Source: CAVTWD01 sp963738325
GTDB taxonomy: Bacteria; Actinomycetota; Acidimicrobiia; Acidimicrobiales; Ilumatobacteraceae
Length of the DNA: 64,000 nucleotides
NCBI GenBank assembly: GCA_963738325.1
Contig: CAVTWD010000009.1
Span: 372,001-436,000 of the forward strand
Direction of reading: 5' to 3'
Shown here: in pieces, positions 9,254-17,971 of the stretch
How the letters are laid out: every line of letters starts with the position of its first letter
Numbering within the stretch: position 1 is the first letter of the stretch
Made by a program: the position numbers and the translations under genes
Notes under the pieces: model-generated
The model's input: only the letters and a program-made list of their open reading frames with translations
Told to the model about the DNA's origin: nothing
Database searches by the model: none

Positions 9254-10240
9254 ATGCCCGTTCGCCTCGCGAAACCGCTTCCGGCGGAGCGGATCGCCGT
9301 TCTCGCCATCTCCCCTGTGCCCATGTTCGAGCTGTCCGTTGCCTGCGAGGTCTACGGCATCGATCGCAGTGATGTCGGCGTCCCGCGCTTCGAGCTCCGT
9401 ATCTGCGCGGCCGAGCCCGGCCCGGTCAGTACGCGCCATGGGTTCACCCTCGATACGCGCTACGGCCTCGACGGCCTGGCGTGGGCGGACACCGTGATCG
9501 TGCCCGGATGGCCGCGCTCCAAAGGCGAGCGACCGCCCGAGGCCGTGCTCGACGCGGTGCGGGCCGCTCACGCGCGAGGCACTCGCCTCGTTTCGTTCTG
9601 CTCCGGCTCCTTCGTGCTCGCGGCCGCGGGGATCCTCGATGGGCAGCGGGCGACGACCCATTGGATGTACGCGGCCGAGATGGCGCGCCACTATCCGGAG
9701 ATCGCGCTCGACCCGAGCGTGCTGTACGTGGGTGATGGCCAGGTGTTCACCTCGGCAGGCACGGCTGCGGGCATCGATCTCTGCCTGCATCTCATACGCG
9801 AGGACTACGGCGCCCAGGTGGCCAACACCATCGCCCGGCGCATGGTGGTCCCGCCCCATCGCGAGGGCGGCCAGGCTCAGTTCGTCGACGCGCCCTTACC
9901 CGCCATCGCGGGGTCCGACGACCTCGCCACCACGCTCGATTGGGCGGTCACCCATCTCGACGAGCCCATCACGGTGAGCGATCTGGCAAGCCGAGCGAGC
10001 ATGTCGCCGCGGACGTTCGCTCGTCACTTCCGTGAGACCACCGGTACCACTCCGCTCCAGTGGCTCGTCGCGCAACGAGTGCTCCTGGCGCAGCGCCTCC
10101 TCGAGACAACGAACGCTTCCGTGGACCTCGTGGCTGAACGCTGCGGGCTGGGCTCGGCCGCCAACCTCCGCGCCCACCTTGGCCGGCGCCTCGGCGTGGC
10201 GCCGTCCAACTACCGCGAGACGTTCCGCCAGGTGGGGTAG
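9254..10240 (+). CDS. GlxA-family AraC-type transcriptional regulator
   Basis: Encodes 328 residues in two domains. Residues 1-190 form a DJ-1/PfpI-like amidotransferase fold including FCSGSFVLAAAG. Residues about 220-325 form an AraC DNA-binding domain with two helix-turn-helices (ITVSDLASRASMSPRTFARH, then VDLVAERCGLGSAANLRAHL). Such proteins are DNA-binding regulators whose first domain usually binds a small ligand without enzymatic activity. It is divergent from the DinB pair, with 61 bases between, so it may regulate that pair. Confidence 0.9.
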   Translation: MPVRLAKPLPAERIAVLAISPVPMFELSVACEVYGIDRSDVGVPRFELRICAAEPGPVSTRHGFTLDTRYGLDGLAWADTVIVPGWPRSKGERPPEAVLDAVRAAHARGTRLVSFCSGSFVLAAAGILDGQRATTHWMYAAEMARHYPEIALDPSVLYVGDGQVFTSAGTAAGIDLCLHLIREDYGAQVANTIARRMVVPPHREGGQAQFVDAPLPAIAGSDDLATTLDWAVTHLDEPITVSDLASRASMSPRTFARHFRETTGTTPLQWLVAQRVLLAQRLLETTNASVDLVAERCGLGSAANLRAHLGRRLGVAPSNYRETFRQVG

Positions 10241-10256
10241 CGGGCGGGCGCCCGCC

Positions 10257-10883
10257 TCAGTTGATCTTCTCGATGAGTCCAGTCGAGCCCGAGCCCGGCA
10301 GGAACAGGGGACCGGCCTCTTTGACCAGGGCGTGGTAGTCGCTGTTCGTCATCTGCATCTCGGCGAGGGTGTCAAGGTCGCCCATGGCGTCGACCCCGGT
10401 CAGCCACGCAACGTTGCCGAACGGGCCGTAGACACCGGTGATGAACGCGGTTGCGAACCCCGTGGTCTCGGCAACGAACTGCTGGGCTCGCACGCCGAAG
10501 GCGACGGCGTCCGCCATCATGCCGTTGGCCGCGGCGGCGATGAGAACCGTGTAGAAGCGCTTCGGGGTCTCCGCCAGGGTCGACGATACGACCGAAACGA
10601 GCTGATCGCTCGGGGCGCTCTCGAACATCTCTGCGTTCGATGCGATCCACCGCACGTAGTCGGCGTTGGCCATGAGCTTGTCGGTCGCGGTCTGCAGCTC
10701 GGATTGGGAATCGATGCGCGCGTTCCAGCGGATGGTGTTGAGCGGCTCGCCGAAGCGGGAGGCGAACACCGCGATCGAAAGGCCGGTGAGCTCGTTCACC
10801 ATGCCGGCGATCTCGACGGCGGCCGTCGTGGCCTCGACCAAGCGCAGCCGGTTGAGCGTGGCCGAGCGGCTGAAGATGTACAC
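10257..10883 (-). CDS. Hypothetical protein, possible dimeric alpha/beta-barrel type
   Basis: Encodes 208 residues from GTG, with a GAGGGGG ribosome site upstream. It has no signal peptide or membrane helices. The alternating strand-helix pattern and the repeated theme (ANADYVRWIAS, later TNSDYHALVKEAG) suggest two tandem ferredoxin-like or NIPSNAP-like units. This is an inference; the family is not recognised. Confidence 0.6.
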   Translation of the reverse strand: MYIFSRSATLNRLRLVEATTAAVEIAGMVNELTGLSIAVFASRFGEPLNTIRWNARIDSQSELQTATDKLMANADYVRWIASNAEMFESAPSDQLVSVVSSTLAETPKRFYTVLIAAAANGMMADAVAFGVRAQQFVAETTGFATAFITGVYGPFGNVAWLTGVDAMGDLDTLAEMQMTNSDYHALVKEAGPLFLPGSGSTGLIEKIN

Positions 10884-10982
10884 GATGTCCCCCTCTGTGT
10901 GGTCGTGGAACGAGGAACGCTGCGGCCGTCACCCGTTGATCGCCCGGCTCACCGCCCCCCGTTGGCGGTCAGCGGCGTGAGA

Positions 10983-12240
10983 CTACGCCGAACTGCCCGC
11001 AGCGTGCCGTGGACCTGCCTCGGCGGACGGGGATGTGTGGTGGCGAAGGCGCTCGGCGTCCCCCGGGGCCGCGCTGGTTGTCGCGGCGGTGACCGATTCG
11101 CAGAAGGCCACGACCGTCTCGAGCGCAGCGCATGTCCGCAAGGAGGGCAGGGAGTCGAAGGCGTGCTGCGCGTGTGCCACCTCGAGCAGGCGGGTGGGGG
11201 CCTTGCTCGTCTGTCGCAACAACTGGACGAACAGCTCCGACTCGCTCGGTGGCACCAGCGTGTCCCCAGTGCCCTGTACCACGAGGAAAGGAGGCGCGTC
11301 CGCGGTGATGGCACTCATCGGCGACGCTCGCTCGTAGCGCTCGCGGGCATCGGCAAGGGTCGCCTTCATGACCCGTTGCGCGAGCAGACGCTCCAGCCCG
11401 TCACCCCGCCAGTGCCCGGCGCGGTCGGTGAAGTCATAGACGCCGTAGAAGGGCACGCAGCCACTCACGTGGGTGTCGGCGGTCTCGAAGCCGGGCTGGT
11501 CGAGCCCGGGGGTCAGCGCCGCGAGGCTGGAGAGATGACCGCCGGCCGAGCCGCCCGTGATCACGAGACGGTTCGGATCACCGCCGTAGTCGGCGATGTG
11601 TGTTCGCACCCAGGCGAGACCCTCTTTCACATCGACGATGTGGTCCGGGAATGTGGCCCGCGGTGAAAGCCGGTACTCCACCGCCACACAGATCCAGCCG
11701 CGCCGAGCGAGGAGGTGCATGAGCGGGAGTCCTTGGTCCGACTTCCTGCCCATCACCCAGGCCCCGCCGTGGATCTGCACCAGAACCGGCGCGCCACTCA
11801 CCGGGCGCGTTGCGGCGGTAGATGTCGACATGGAGGGACCGGGATCCGCGCTGCGCGTAGACGACATCCGCGGCCTTTTGCACATCGCGGGGCCGGATCG
11901 GCAGGCCCGTCACCATCTGTACCTTGCCGACACCGGGGCCGGTCAACCCGGGTCGGGCTCTCCAGGCCTTCAGCTGGCGAGCGGCGAGCACGAGGAGCCC
12001 GAGGAAGGTGAACGCCGCGACGACGAGCCCGGCTCGTCCCGCCGCTCGGTCACTGGCCCACGGGGCGAGCGCCGCCACGATGACGACGTGGCCGACAAGC
12101 AACTGGAGCGCCCATTCGGCGAAGAGGAGCGACGGCACGAAGATCCAGGTGGCCAGCACTGCCGGTCGCCGGGGCGGGCGCAGCGCGAGGAGCGTGGCGA
12201 CGAGGCCGAGGATGGCGAACACGAGGAACACGACAGCCAT
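10983..12240 (-). pseudogene. Membrane-anchored HSL-type esterase, frameshifted
   Basis: The N-terminal 90 residues hold about three membrane helices (MAVVFLVFAILGLVATLLAL and onward). They lead into SLHVDIYRRNAP, then the frame shifts near 11795. The second frame carries a complete alpha/beta hydrolase: oxyanion HGGAWVMG, nucleophile GGSAGGHLS, acid in GTGDTLVPPSESE and His in AHAQHAFDS. Together they make a roughly 420-residue actinobacterial membrane esterase of the hormone-sensitive-lipase group. A single indel separates the parts. Confidence 0.7.
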
Positions 12241-12297
12241 CGCGGTGACGGTATCGCCGCGGGACGATCGCCGGAGGTCGCTACCATCGAGTTCCCT

Positions 12298-12371
12298 GGG
12301 GACGTAGCTCAGCTTGGAAGAGCGTCTGCTTTGCACGCAGAAGGCCGTGGGTTCGAGTCCCATCGTCTCCA
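12298..12371 (+). tRNA. tRNA-Ala(UGC)
   Basis: A 74-base cloverleaf. The acceptor stem GGGGACG pairs with CGTCTCC (one G-U), the D arm is GCTC/GAGC, the anticodon stem TCTGC/GCAGA closes loop TTTGCAC with anticodon TGC, and the T arm GTGGG-TTCGAGT-CCCAT is intact. No CCA is encoded. An integrase remnant sits just beyond its 3' end, the usual arrangement of a genomic island at a tRNA. Confidence 0.95.
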
Positions 12372-12413
12372 CGAGCAACCTACCAGCTCAGAGCGTTAGT
12401 CCACAGCCTGTGA

Positions 12414-12720
12414 CTATCGGCGAGGGGCCCGGCGTGCCGCAAGCGTGTCATCTCCAACGCGCTCCACCGGTACGACACGGGCACGCACGGCTACTTCTGT
12501 TGCCCTCGCCACGGCGTCGATGGCGTCGGCTATGGCCGCGTCGCGGCCACTCACGACGTGCTGGTAGCGCAGCGCCGCGACCGGTGACGCGTGACCCAGT
12601 CGCGCCATCAGCTCCTTGGTGGTGGCTCCGGTGGTGGCGGCGGGTGTGGCCGCTCCGTGGCGGAGATCATGAAAGCGGAGCCCCTCGCAACCAGCCGCTC
12701 GGGTCGCGGGTCGGCAGTCG
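12414..12720 (-). pseudogene. Tyrosine integrase C-terminal remnant
   Basis: About 100 codons match the catalytic end of a tyrosine recombinase: the His-x-x-Arg box in LRFHDLRHGAAT, then MARLGHASPVAALRYQHV with the nucleophilic Tyr. The N-terminal arm and core-binding domains are absent, and upstream codons are unrelated. Its 3' end points at the tRNA-Ala 3' end 43 bases away, as expected for an integrase that used this tRNA as attachment site. Confidence 0.75.
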
Positions 12721-12997
12721 GCAGAGCCGGCGAAGGCATGTATTGATTGTGCGCGGCCAGCAGGATCTGCCCAGTGGCGGTCAGTCAGCAGACCCGGCCC
12801 GCTCACGGCCATGTAGTCACGTAGCGGGTTCGCAGCGGGCGTAGCACTGATTCGCCGGTACCGTCATTCCCCGGCACTTCGGCCACGCGCCTGGCCGCTG
12901 CGAGCCGCTGCGTTCTCGGGCATGCGTTTCTGGGACAGCCGGTCGAGGCCGACGCGCGACCCGAGCCCACGTTCGGTTGGTACGCTGTTTGTCGTTC

Positions 12998-13045
12998 GGC
13001 GATGGAGCTCGCCATGAACCGCCCGCACGGCTGATAGCTCCTACC
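12998..13045 (+). promoter_or_regulatory. Fluoride riboswitch (crcB motif) 1
   Basis: The sequence has the crcB aptamer layout: GGCGATGGAGCTCGCC, then CCGCC, then GGCTGATAGCTCCTACC. The GGAGCT segment (13004-13009) pairs with AGCTCC (13036-13041), and GGCG pairs with CGCC nearby. CTCCTACC (13038-13045) is also the exact complement of GGTAGGAG (13070-13077), the ribosome-binding region of the crcB gene. The aptamer stem and the occlusion stem share bases, so fluoride binding should free the ribosome site and switch translation on. The motif is known from fluoride riboswitches; the expression platform is read from sequence. Confidence 0.93.
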
Positions 13046-13077
13046 ACTCGTGTCTGGTCTGGACGTTTGGGTAGGAG

Positions 13078-13632
13078 GTGAGCGCGGTTCTTCACGACGA
13101 CGGCGACCGCCGAGTGGTGCCCATCGACCCGGACCTCGCTCCCTCCGACCCGGCCGCACCTTCGCTCGAGCACCGGCCCGCCCAGCGTCCCGCGCGGCGC
13201 TTCTCGAGTCGGGCGCAGCCCGATGTGCTCGCCGCCATCGCCGCGGGCGGGGCGCTCGGCGCGCTGGCGCGCTACGAGGTGGCCCAGCTGATCCACGTCG
13301 GCACGGACAGCTTCCCGTGGGCGACGTTCTGGACGAATGTCTCGGGCAGCTTGGCTCTGGGGTTCATCCTGATCTTGGTGATCGAACGCTTCCCGCCCAC
13401 CCGCTACGTGCGGCCGTTCTTCGCTACCGGGCTCCTGGGTGCGTTCACCACGTTCTCCACGTTCGCGATGGAGGTGGATCTGTTGATCAAGGACGGCCAC
13501 GCCGCGATCGGTGTCGCCTACGCGGCGGGGAGCTTGATCGCCGGGTTCGCGGCGGTGTGGGGAGGCATCCTGTTGGCCCGCCTGATGCCGTTGCCGAAAG
13601 GGACGCGACAGCGGTCGAGAGAGAGGCAGTGA
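13078..13632 (+). CDS. crcB: Fluoride channel CrcB/Fluc, first subunit
   Basis: Encodes up to 184 residues. About 48 N-terminal residues are hydrophilic, and the Fluc core of four helices follows, with GALARYEV, the central WATFWTNVSGSLALGF and the GAFTTFSTFAMEV phenylalanine-box region. Fluc proteins are dual-topology fluoride exporters, and paired genes make heterodimers, matching the second crcB at 13982. The start is uncertain: the GTG at 13078 overlaps the strong GGAGG, and GTG codons at 13114 and 13117 are alternatives. Controlled by the riboswitch just upstream; overlaps the next gene by ATGA. Confidence 0.92.
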   Translation: MSAVLHDDGDRRVVPIDPDLAPSDPAAPSLEHRPAQRPARRFSSRAQPDVLAAIAAGGALGALARYEVAQLIHVGTDSFPWATFWTNVSGSLALGFILILVIERFPPTRYVRPFFATGLLGAFTTFSTFAMEVDLLIKDGHAAIGVAYAAGSLIAGFAAVWGGILLARLMPLPKGTRQRSRERQ

Positions 13633-13985
13633 TGAAGCTCGAAGGCCACCAGAAGCGGCTCACCATCTTCATTGGCGAGTCCGATCGGCACGGTCATACG
13701 CCGCTCGCGACCGAGATCATGCAGCGAGCCCACGCTGCGGGTATCGCCGGGGTGAGCGTGTTCCGTGGCGTGGAGGGCTACGGCGCCTCCAATCACATCC
13801 ACACGACGCGGATCCTGTCGTTGTCGGACGACCTGCCGATGGCGGTGATCATGGTTGACTCCGAGCAGGCGATCGAGGCGTTCCTGCCAAGCCTCGACGA
13901 GCTCATCACGGAGGGGCTGGTGATCGTCGACGACGTCGAGGTTGTCAAGTACGTCGGCCGGCCAGCCAAGGGGGCGGGAAGATGA
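13632..13985 (+). CDS. DUF190 protein (fluoride operon)
   Basis: Encodes a 117-residue soluble alpha/beta protein with the DUF190 signature: RLTIFIGESDRHGHTPL, then RAHAAGIAGVSVFRGVEGYG, and a DDLPMAVIMVDSEQAI end. The fold is PII-like, so a signalling or ligand-sensing role is possible. DUF190 genes are repeatedly found with crcB in actinobacteria. Here it lies between two crcB genes with 4-base overlaps on both sides. Confidence 0.9.
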   Translation: MKLEGHQKRLTIFIGESDRHGHTPLATEIMQRAHAAGIAGVSVFRGVEGYGASNHIHTTRILSLSDDLPMAVIMVDSEQAIEAFLPSLDELITEGLVIVDDVEVVKYVGRPAKGAGR

Positions 13986-14359
13986 CACTGACGATCTTCG
14001 TCGGGTTGTTGATCGCCGGCTCGGTGGGCGCGCCGGCCCGGTACCTGCTCGACGGGTTCGTGCAGGACCGCACCGAGGGTGCGGTCCCGTGGGGCACCTT
14101 CGTCATCAATGTGAGCGGCTCGCTCCTGCTCGGTCTGATCACTGGAGCCGCGCTCTACCACGCGTTCCCGTCGACGCCGAAGATCTGGCTGGGTACCGGG
14201 TTCTGCGGCGCCTACACCACCTTCTCAACATTCACGTTCGAGACCATCCGGCTCCTCGAGGAGGGTGCGGTGGCCGACGCGTTCTTCAACGCCATCGCCA
14301 GTCTCCTCACCGGCACCGCGGCGGCGGCCGCCGGCCTCGCACTCGCTGCCGCGCTGTGA
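13982..14359 (+). CDS. crcB: Fluoride channel CrcB/Fluc, second subunit
   Basis: Encodes 125 residues with four membrane helices and the Fluc motifs GAPARYLLDGFV, GTFVINVSGSLLLG and GAYTTFSTFTFET. It lacks the long N-terminal extension of the first copy. Two adjacent Fluc genes normally form one antiparallel heterodimeric channel. The start overlaps the DUF190 stop and its end overlaps the next gene by GTGA, so all four genes look translationally coupled. Confidence 0.93.
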   Translation: MTLTIFVGLLIAGSVGAPARYLLDGFVQDRTEGAVPWGTFVINVSGSLLLGLITGAALYHAFPSTPKIWLGTGFCGAYTTFSTFTFETIRLLEEGAVADAFFNAIASLLTGTAAAAAGLALAAAL

Positions 14360-14565
14360 CCGATTCGCGACCGCTGCCCGCGCGGCGGCCCGTTACCGTC
14401 AAGACCCTGCTCGGCGTCGCCGCTTGGGGCGCAATCACCGCAACGCTCGCCTACGTGATCGGGCGGGGCACGGTCCCCGGCATGGTCGCGGTCTTCGTGG
14501 TGATCGGCGTCGGCCAGCGGGTGTGGGCCCGCTGGTACCGAAAACGGCACAACATCCCGATGTAG
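14356..14565 (+). CDS. Small membrane protein in the fluoride operon
   Basis: Encodes 69 residues from a GTG that overlaps the crcB stop (14356-14359). A basic N-terminus leads to hydrophobic segments (LLGVAAWGAITATLAYVIG, then GMVAVFVVIGVG) and a basic C-terminal tail RVWARWYRKRH. The family is not recognised. Its tight coupling to crcB argues for a role with the channel, for example as an assembly or accessory subunit; this is inferred from position only. Confidence 0.7.
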   Translation: MTDSRPLPARRPVTVKTLLGVAAWGAITATLAYVIGRGTVPGMVAVFVVIGVGQRVWARWYRKRHNIPM

Positions 14566-14571
14566 GCAGCG

Positions 14572-14859
14572 GTGGAGACCGACCCGGGAGAGGCCGCCGA
14601 CCGATCGGCCGCGGCCGTCATCGGGCGGGCCGACGAAATGGCGAGCCGACCCTTGTGAGGGATCGAGCGGGCCGCCGAGCTGGCCGAGCTGGCCGGAGGC
14701 GACGTCGAGGTGATCAGCCGCGCCCGTCGACGCGCGGTCCGCCGCGCCGAACGGGAGCCGACCATGGCGCACAAGCAGGTGGTGGCGATGACCCGTCGGG
14801 CGATCGAGGTCGGCCGCTGGGATTGGGATGTCTACGAGCGTGCCCACCGCCGCGATTAA
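14572..14859 (+). pseudogene. Unknown small ORF interrupted by an in-frame TGA
   Basis: From the GTG at 14572 the frame reads 28 codons to ASRPL, meets TGA at 14656-14658, then stays open for 66 more codons (IERAAELAELAGGDVEVISR and on) to TAA at 14857. Codon-position GC bias looks coding on both sides of the TGA. The product would be a basic, helical, soluble protein of unknown family. It could be a nonsense mutation, a sequencing error or two short genes. Its stop interleaves with that of the convergent enolase. Confidence 0.4.
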
Positions 14860-16130
14860 TCCGGCAGTCCGTAGGGCGCGCTGACGAGGGCTGCTTCGAT
14901 GGCGGCGAGCCGGTTGTACTTGGCGACCCGCTCACCCCGCGCCGGGGCGCCCGACTTGATCTGCCCGCAGCCGGTCGCGACGGCGAGATCGGCGATGAAG
15001 CTGTCGGTGGTCTCACCAGAGCGGTGCGACACCATCTGCCCGTAGCCGGCGTCGCGGCAGAGCCGCATCGCTTCGAGGGTCTCGGTGACGGTGCCGATCT
15101 GGTTGAGCTTGATGAGCGCGGCGTTGGCCACACCGGCATCGATCGCGGCCCGGATGATGGCCGGGTTGGTCACGAAGTTGTCGTCGCCGACCAGCTGGAT
15201 CCGCTTGCCGAGCCGGTCGGTGAGGAGTTTCCACCCGTCGGTGTCGTCCTCGCCGAGGCCGTCCTCGATCGACCAGATCGGATACCGGTCGGTGAGCTCG
15301 GCCCACCGATCCGCCAGTTCGGCCGACGACAGGCCCGGTGCGCCGGCGACAAGCTCGTAGCGGCCATCCGCCCCGCGGAACTCGCTGGCGGCCGGGTCGA
15401 GCGCGATGGCCACGCCGTCCCGGCCGGCCGGGTAGCCGGCGTCGCCGATGGCGGCGACGAGTACGTCGAGCGCCTCCTCGGCGGTGGCCAGCTCCGGGGC
15501 GAAGCCGCCCTCGTCGCCGAGGCCGACCGCCATCCCGGCTTGGTGCAGGCGGGTCCGGAGCGCGGCGTAGACCTCAGCGCCGGCGCGCCGCGCTTCGGCG
15601 AAGGTCGGCGCTCCGAGCGGGCAGATCATGAACTCCTGGGGCTGGAGGCGGTTCGCGGCGTGGCGGCCGCCGTTGATGACGTTGAAGCAGGGCACGGGCA
15701 GCCGCGGTGCGACGCCGGCGGGGGCGAGGAACCGGTACAGCGGCATGCCTTGCGCGGCGGCGAACGCTCGGGCGGCGGCCATCGACACCCCGACGATGGC
15801 GTTGGCACCGAGCCGGCGCTTGGTGTCGGTGCCGTCGAGGTCGATGAGCAGCTCGTCGAGCGCCGCGAGGGTGTGGGGGTCGCGGCCGACGAGCGTGTCG
15901 GCGATCTCGCCGTTGACGTTGGTGACCGCCTGCTGGACGCCGGCACCGCCGAAGCGGCTGTTGTCGCCGTCGCGCAGCTCGACCGCTTCCCGGGTGCCGG
16001 TCGAGGCCCCCGAGGGGACCCCGGCTTCGCCGGCGGCGCCGCCCTCGACGCGCAACGACACCGCCAGGGTCGGCCGGCCGCGGGAGTCGAGGATCTCCTG
16101 GGCGGTTACTGATTCGATGCGGTAGGCCAT
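14856..16130 (-). CDS. eno: Enolase in a fluoride-riboswitch operon
   Basis: Encodes 424 residues, normal for bacterial enolase, converting 2-phosphoglycerate to phosphoenolpyruvate. Visible marks are ILDSRGRPT, the mobile loop PSGASTG, GDEGGFAP, the catalytic Lys in ALIKLNQIGT, and SHRSGETTD. Enolase is the classic fluoride-sensitive glycolytic enzyme, inhibited by a Mg-fluoride-phosphate complex. This copy is the last gene of the operon headed by the second fluoride riboswitch, 12 bases after the MFS gene. It may be an extra or fluoride-tolerant copy; whether another enolase exists cannot be seen here. Confidence 0.95.
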   Translation of the reverse strand: MAYRIESVTAQEILDSRGRPTLAVSLRVEGGAAGEAGVPSGASTGTREAVELRDGDNSRFGGAGVQQAVTNVNGEIADTLVGRDPHTLAALDELLIDLDGTDTKRRLGANAIVGVSMAAARAFAAAQGMPLYRFLAPAGVAPRLPVPCFNVINGGRHAANRLQPQEFMICPLGAPTFAEARRAGAEVYAALRTRLHQAGMAVGLGDEGGFAPELATAEEALDVLVAAIGDAGYPAGRDGVAIALDPAASEFRGADGRYELVAGAPGLSSAELADRWAELTDRYPIWSIEDGLGEDDTDGWKLLTDRLGKRIQLVGDDNFVTNPAIIRAAIDAGVANAALIKLNQIGTVTETLEAMRLCRDAGYGQMVSHRSGETTDSFIADLAVATGCGQIKSGAPARGERVAKYNRLAAIEAALVSAPYGLPD

Positions 16131-16142
16131 GAACGGTCCTCT

Positions 16143-17408
16143 CTATACGGCGCTGGCCGGATCCGGTTCGTAGGGGCGGCCAGCGCGTGGCGCGACCAGG
16201 ACGATCGCTCCGGCTCCGGATAGGGCGGCGGCGTAGGCGAAGCCCCAGGCGGGGCTGGTGACGGTGAACAGGATGCCGACGATGACGCTGGAGACGAGGT
16301 CGCCGATCCCGTCGACCAGCCCGAGCAGGCCGAACCCTCGTCCGCGGATCGCCGGGTCGAGCAGCTCGGCGGCGTGCGCGCCCTCGCCGGTCTCCACCAT
16401 CGCGGTCGACGCGCCTACCGCCACGAACAACAGGCCGAGTACGGCGAGGTTCGCTGACGCGAAGACGAACACGACGCAGGCGGCCGCGAACAGGGCGACG
16501 CCGGCGACGAGCACGCTGCGACGCCCGACCCGGTCAGCCGCCGCGCCGGCCGGGTAGGCGAACACGGCGTTGGCGGCGTTGTGTCCCGCGTACAGCAGCA
16601 CAGCGACGGCGGCGGCGCCGGTGCTGGACCGCCCGGCGTCGTGCAGCAGCTGCGTGGCGCGCAGGATCAGCAGCGTCGCCGAGAAGTTCCCGAGCCCGTA
16701 CAGGCCGACGCCGAACAGGAGGCGCCGGAACGGTCCCGGCGTACGCGCCAGGGTGCGCATCGGGTTCGCGAGATCGGTGGCCTCATGGGCGATCCGCGGC
16801 GTCTCTCGCACCAGCACTATGACGGCGGCGGCGGCGAGGAGGCCAGGAATGATGCTGATGGCGAACAGCCACCGGTAGCCGACGGCGACGATGAGCGGCG
16901 CGGCAAGGAGCGGACCGGCGATGGCGCCGAGGGAGTCCATCGCTCGCTCGACGCCGAACGCCCGGCCGAGCTGATCGGTGTCTACCGAACCGGCGAGGAG
17001 GCTGTCGCGCGCTGGGGCCTTGCCGCCGCGTGCGATCCATGACACGGCGTGCGCGACAGCGACGAACGGCCAGGCCGGGGCGACCGCGAACGCGCCATGG
17101 CCGAGCGCGGTGATGGCGTAGCCGCCAGCGGCGACGTTCTTGCGCTCGACGCCGGCTTGGTCGGCGAGGATGCCCCCGGCCACCTTTGACGCCGAGAGGG
17201 CGGCGTCGGCGATCCCTTCGATGGCACCCAGTGCGGCGGCGTGCGCGCCCAGGGATTGCAGGAAGCCGGGCAGCGCCGCGGTTGCCATCTCGTGTCCGGC
17301 GTCGGACAAGAGGCTGGCCGCGCCGATGCCGACGACGCCTGGGTTGCGCAACACATGGTCCGATGGCGCCGCCGAGGTCGGCGGGGGATCAGGGGCGGCG
17401 GCCGTCAT
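16143..17408 (-). CDS. MFS transporter in the fluoride island
   Basis: Encodes 421 residues if started at the ATG at 17408, which lies inside the 3' end of the phosphatase gene (20-base overlap). About twelve hydrophobic segments are visible, with the MFS inter-helix pattern GGILADQAGVERKN after helix 2 and PAGAAADRVGRRSVLVAG in the second half. The substrate is unknown. Its place between a phosphatase and enolase under a fluoride riboswitch suggests export or uptake connected with fluoride stress, which is inference. Confidence 0.88.
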   Translation of the reverse strand: MTAAAPDPPPTSAAPSDHVLRNPGVVGIGAASLLSDAGHEMATAALPGFLQSLGAHAAALGAIEGIADAALSASKVAGGILADQAGVERKNVAAGGYAITALGHGAFAVAPAWPFVAVAHAVSWIARGGKAPARDSLLAGSVDTDQLGRAFGVERAMDSLGAIAGPLLAAPLIVAVGYRWLFAISIIPGLLAAAAVIVLVRETPRIAHEATDLANPMRTLARTPGPFRRLLFGVGLYGLGNFSATLLILRATQLLHDAGRSSTGAAAVAVLLYAGHNAANAVFAYPAGAAADRVGRRSVLVAGVALFAAACVVFVFASANLAVLGLLFVAVGASTAMVETGEGAHAAELLDPAIRGRGFGLLGLVDGIGDLVSSVIVGILFTVTSPAWGFAYAAALSGAGAIVLVAPRAGRPYEPDPASAV

Positions 17409-17970
17409 GGGGCACAGCATCGACGATTGGGGCTGACCACCCGTCCGGGTGGCGTTCGAGTCGGTTCCAGCAGCCGGTTCGCTGCGGGATGTCCTCCGAT
17501 CCGCCGAGTGCCGGCACGAGTGCGGCAAGGACGTGGCGGTTCACCGCGTCATGGGCCACCACAACCACCGGCGTCCTGTCGTGCGCTGCCCGCGAGAACG
17601 CGGCGACGACATGTTCGACGAAGGTGCCGGTTGGTTCGACACCGGGCGCGGCGTCGACCGAGCCGAACTGCGCCTCGATCTCGTCGAGTGCGTGGCCGGC
17701 CCACGGTCCGTAGTCGCGGTCGGCGAGATGGTCATCGATGTCGACGTGCGCGCCTGTGGTGTTGGCAATGGCTGCGGCCGTGTCGCGGGCTCGCGCCAAC
17801 GGGCCGGTGACAACGCCGGCGATGCTGACGCCGCGGAAGACGTCGCCCAGGGCGCGGGCTTCGGCGCGGCCGACATCGTCGAGAGGCGCGTCGATCCTTC
17901 CCCGCAGCACGCCTGCGGCGTTGAGCGGCGTGCGGCCGTGCCGGACCAGGAACACGATGGCGTCGGCCAT
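17389..17970 (-). CDS. Histidine phosphatase (phosphoglycerate-mutase-like)
   Basis: Encodes 193 residues. The catalytic motif FLVRHGRTPLN is at residues 7-17, with supporting Arg in TGPLARARDTA, an acidic residue in LADRDYGPW and the second catalytic His in VVVVAHDAVNRHVLA. This is the cofactor-independent histidine phosphatase superfamily, which includes phosphoglycerate mutases, cobalamin-pathway phosphatases and many general phosphatases. It begins one base after the dynamin-like gene. Its neighbour enolase makes a glycolytic role attractive, but the substrate is not defined. Confidence 0.85.
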   Translation of the reverse strand: MADAIVFLVRHGRTPLNAAGVLRGRIDAPLDDVGRAEARALGDVFRGVSIAGVVTGPLARARDTAAAIANTTGAHVDIDDHLADRDYGPWAGHALDEIEAQFGSVDAAPGVEPTGTFVEHVVAAFSRAAHDRTPVVVVAHDAVNRHVLAALVPALGGSEDIPQRTGCWNRLERHPDGWSAPIVDAVPHDGRRP

Positions 17971-17971
17971 G

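Noticed and set aside
14265..16112. Long plus-strand open frame of about 615 codons antisense to enolase
   Set aside because: It is a GC-bias shadow of a clear enolase, is Arg/Gly-rich and has no motif.
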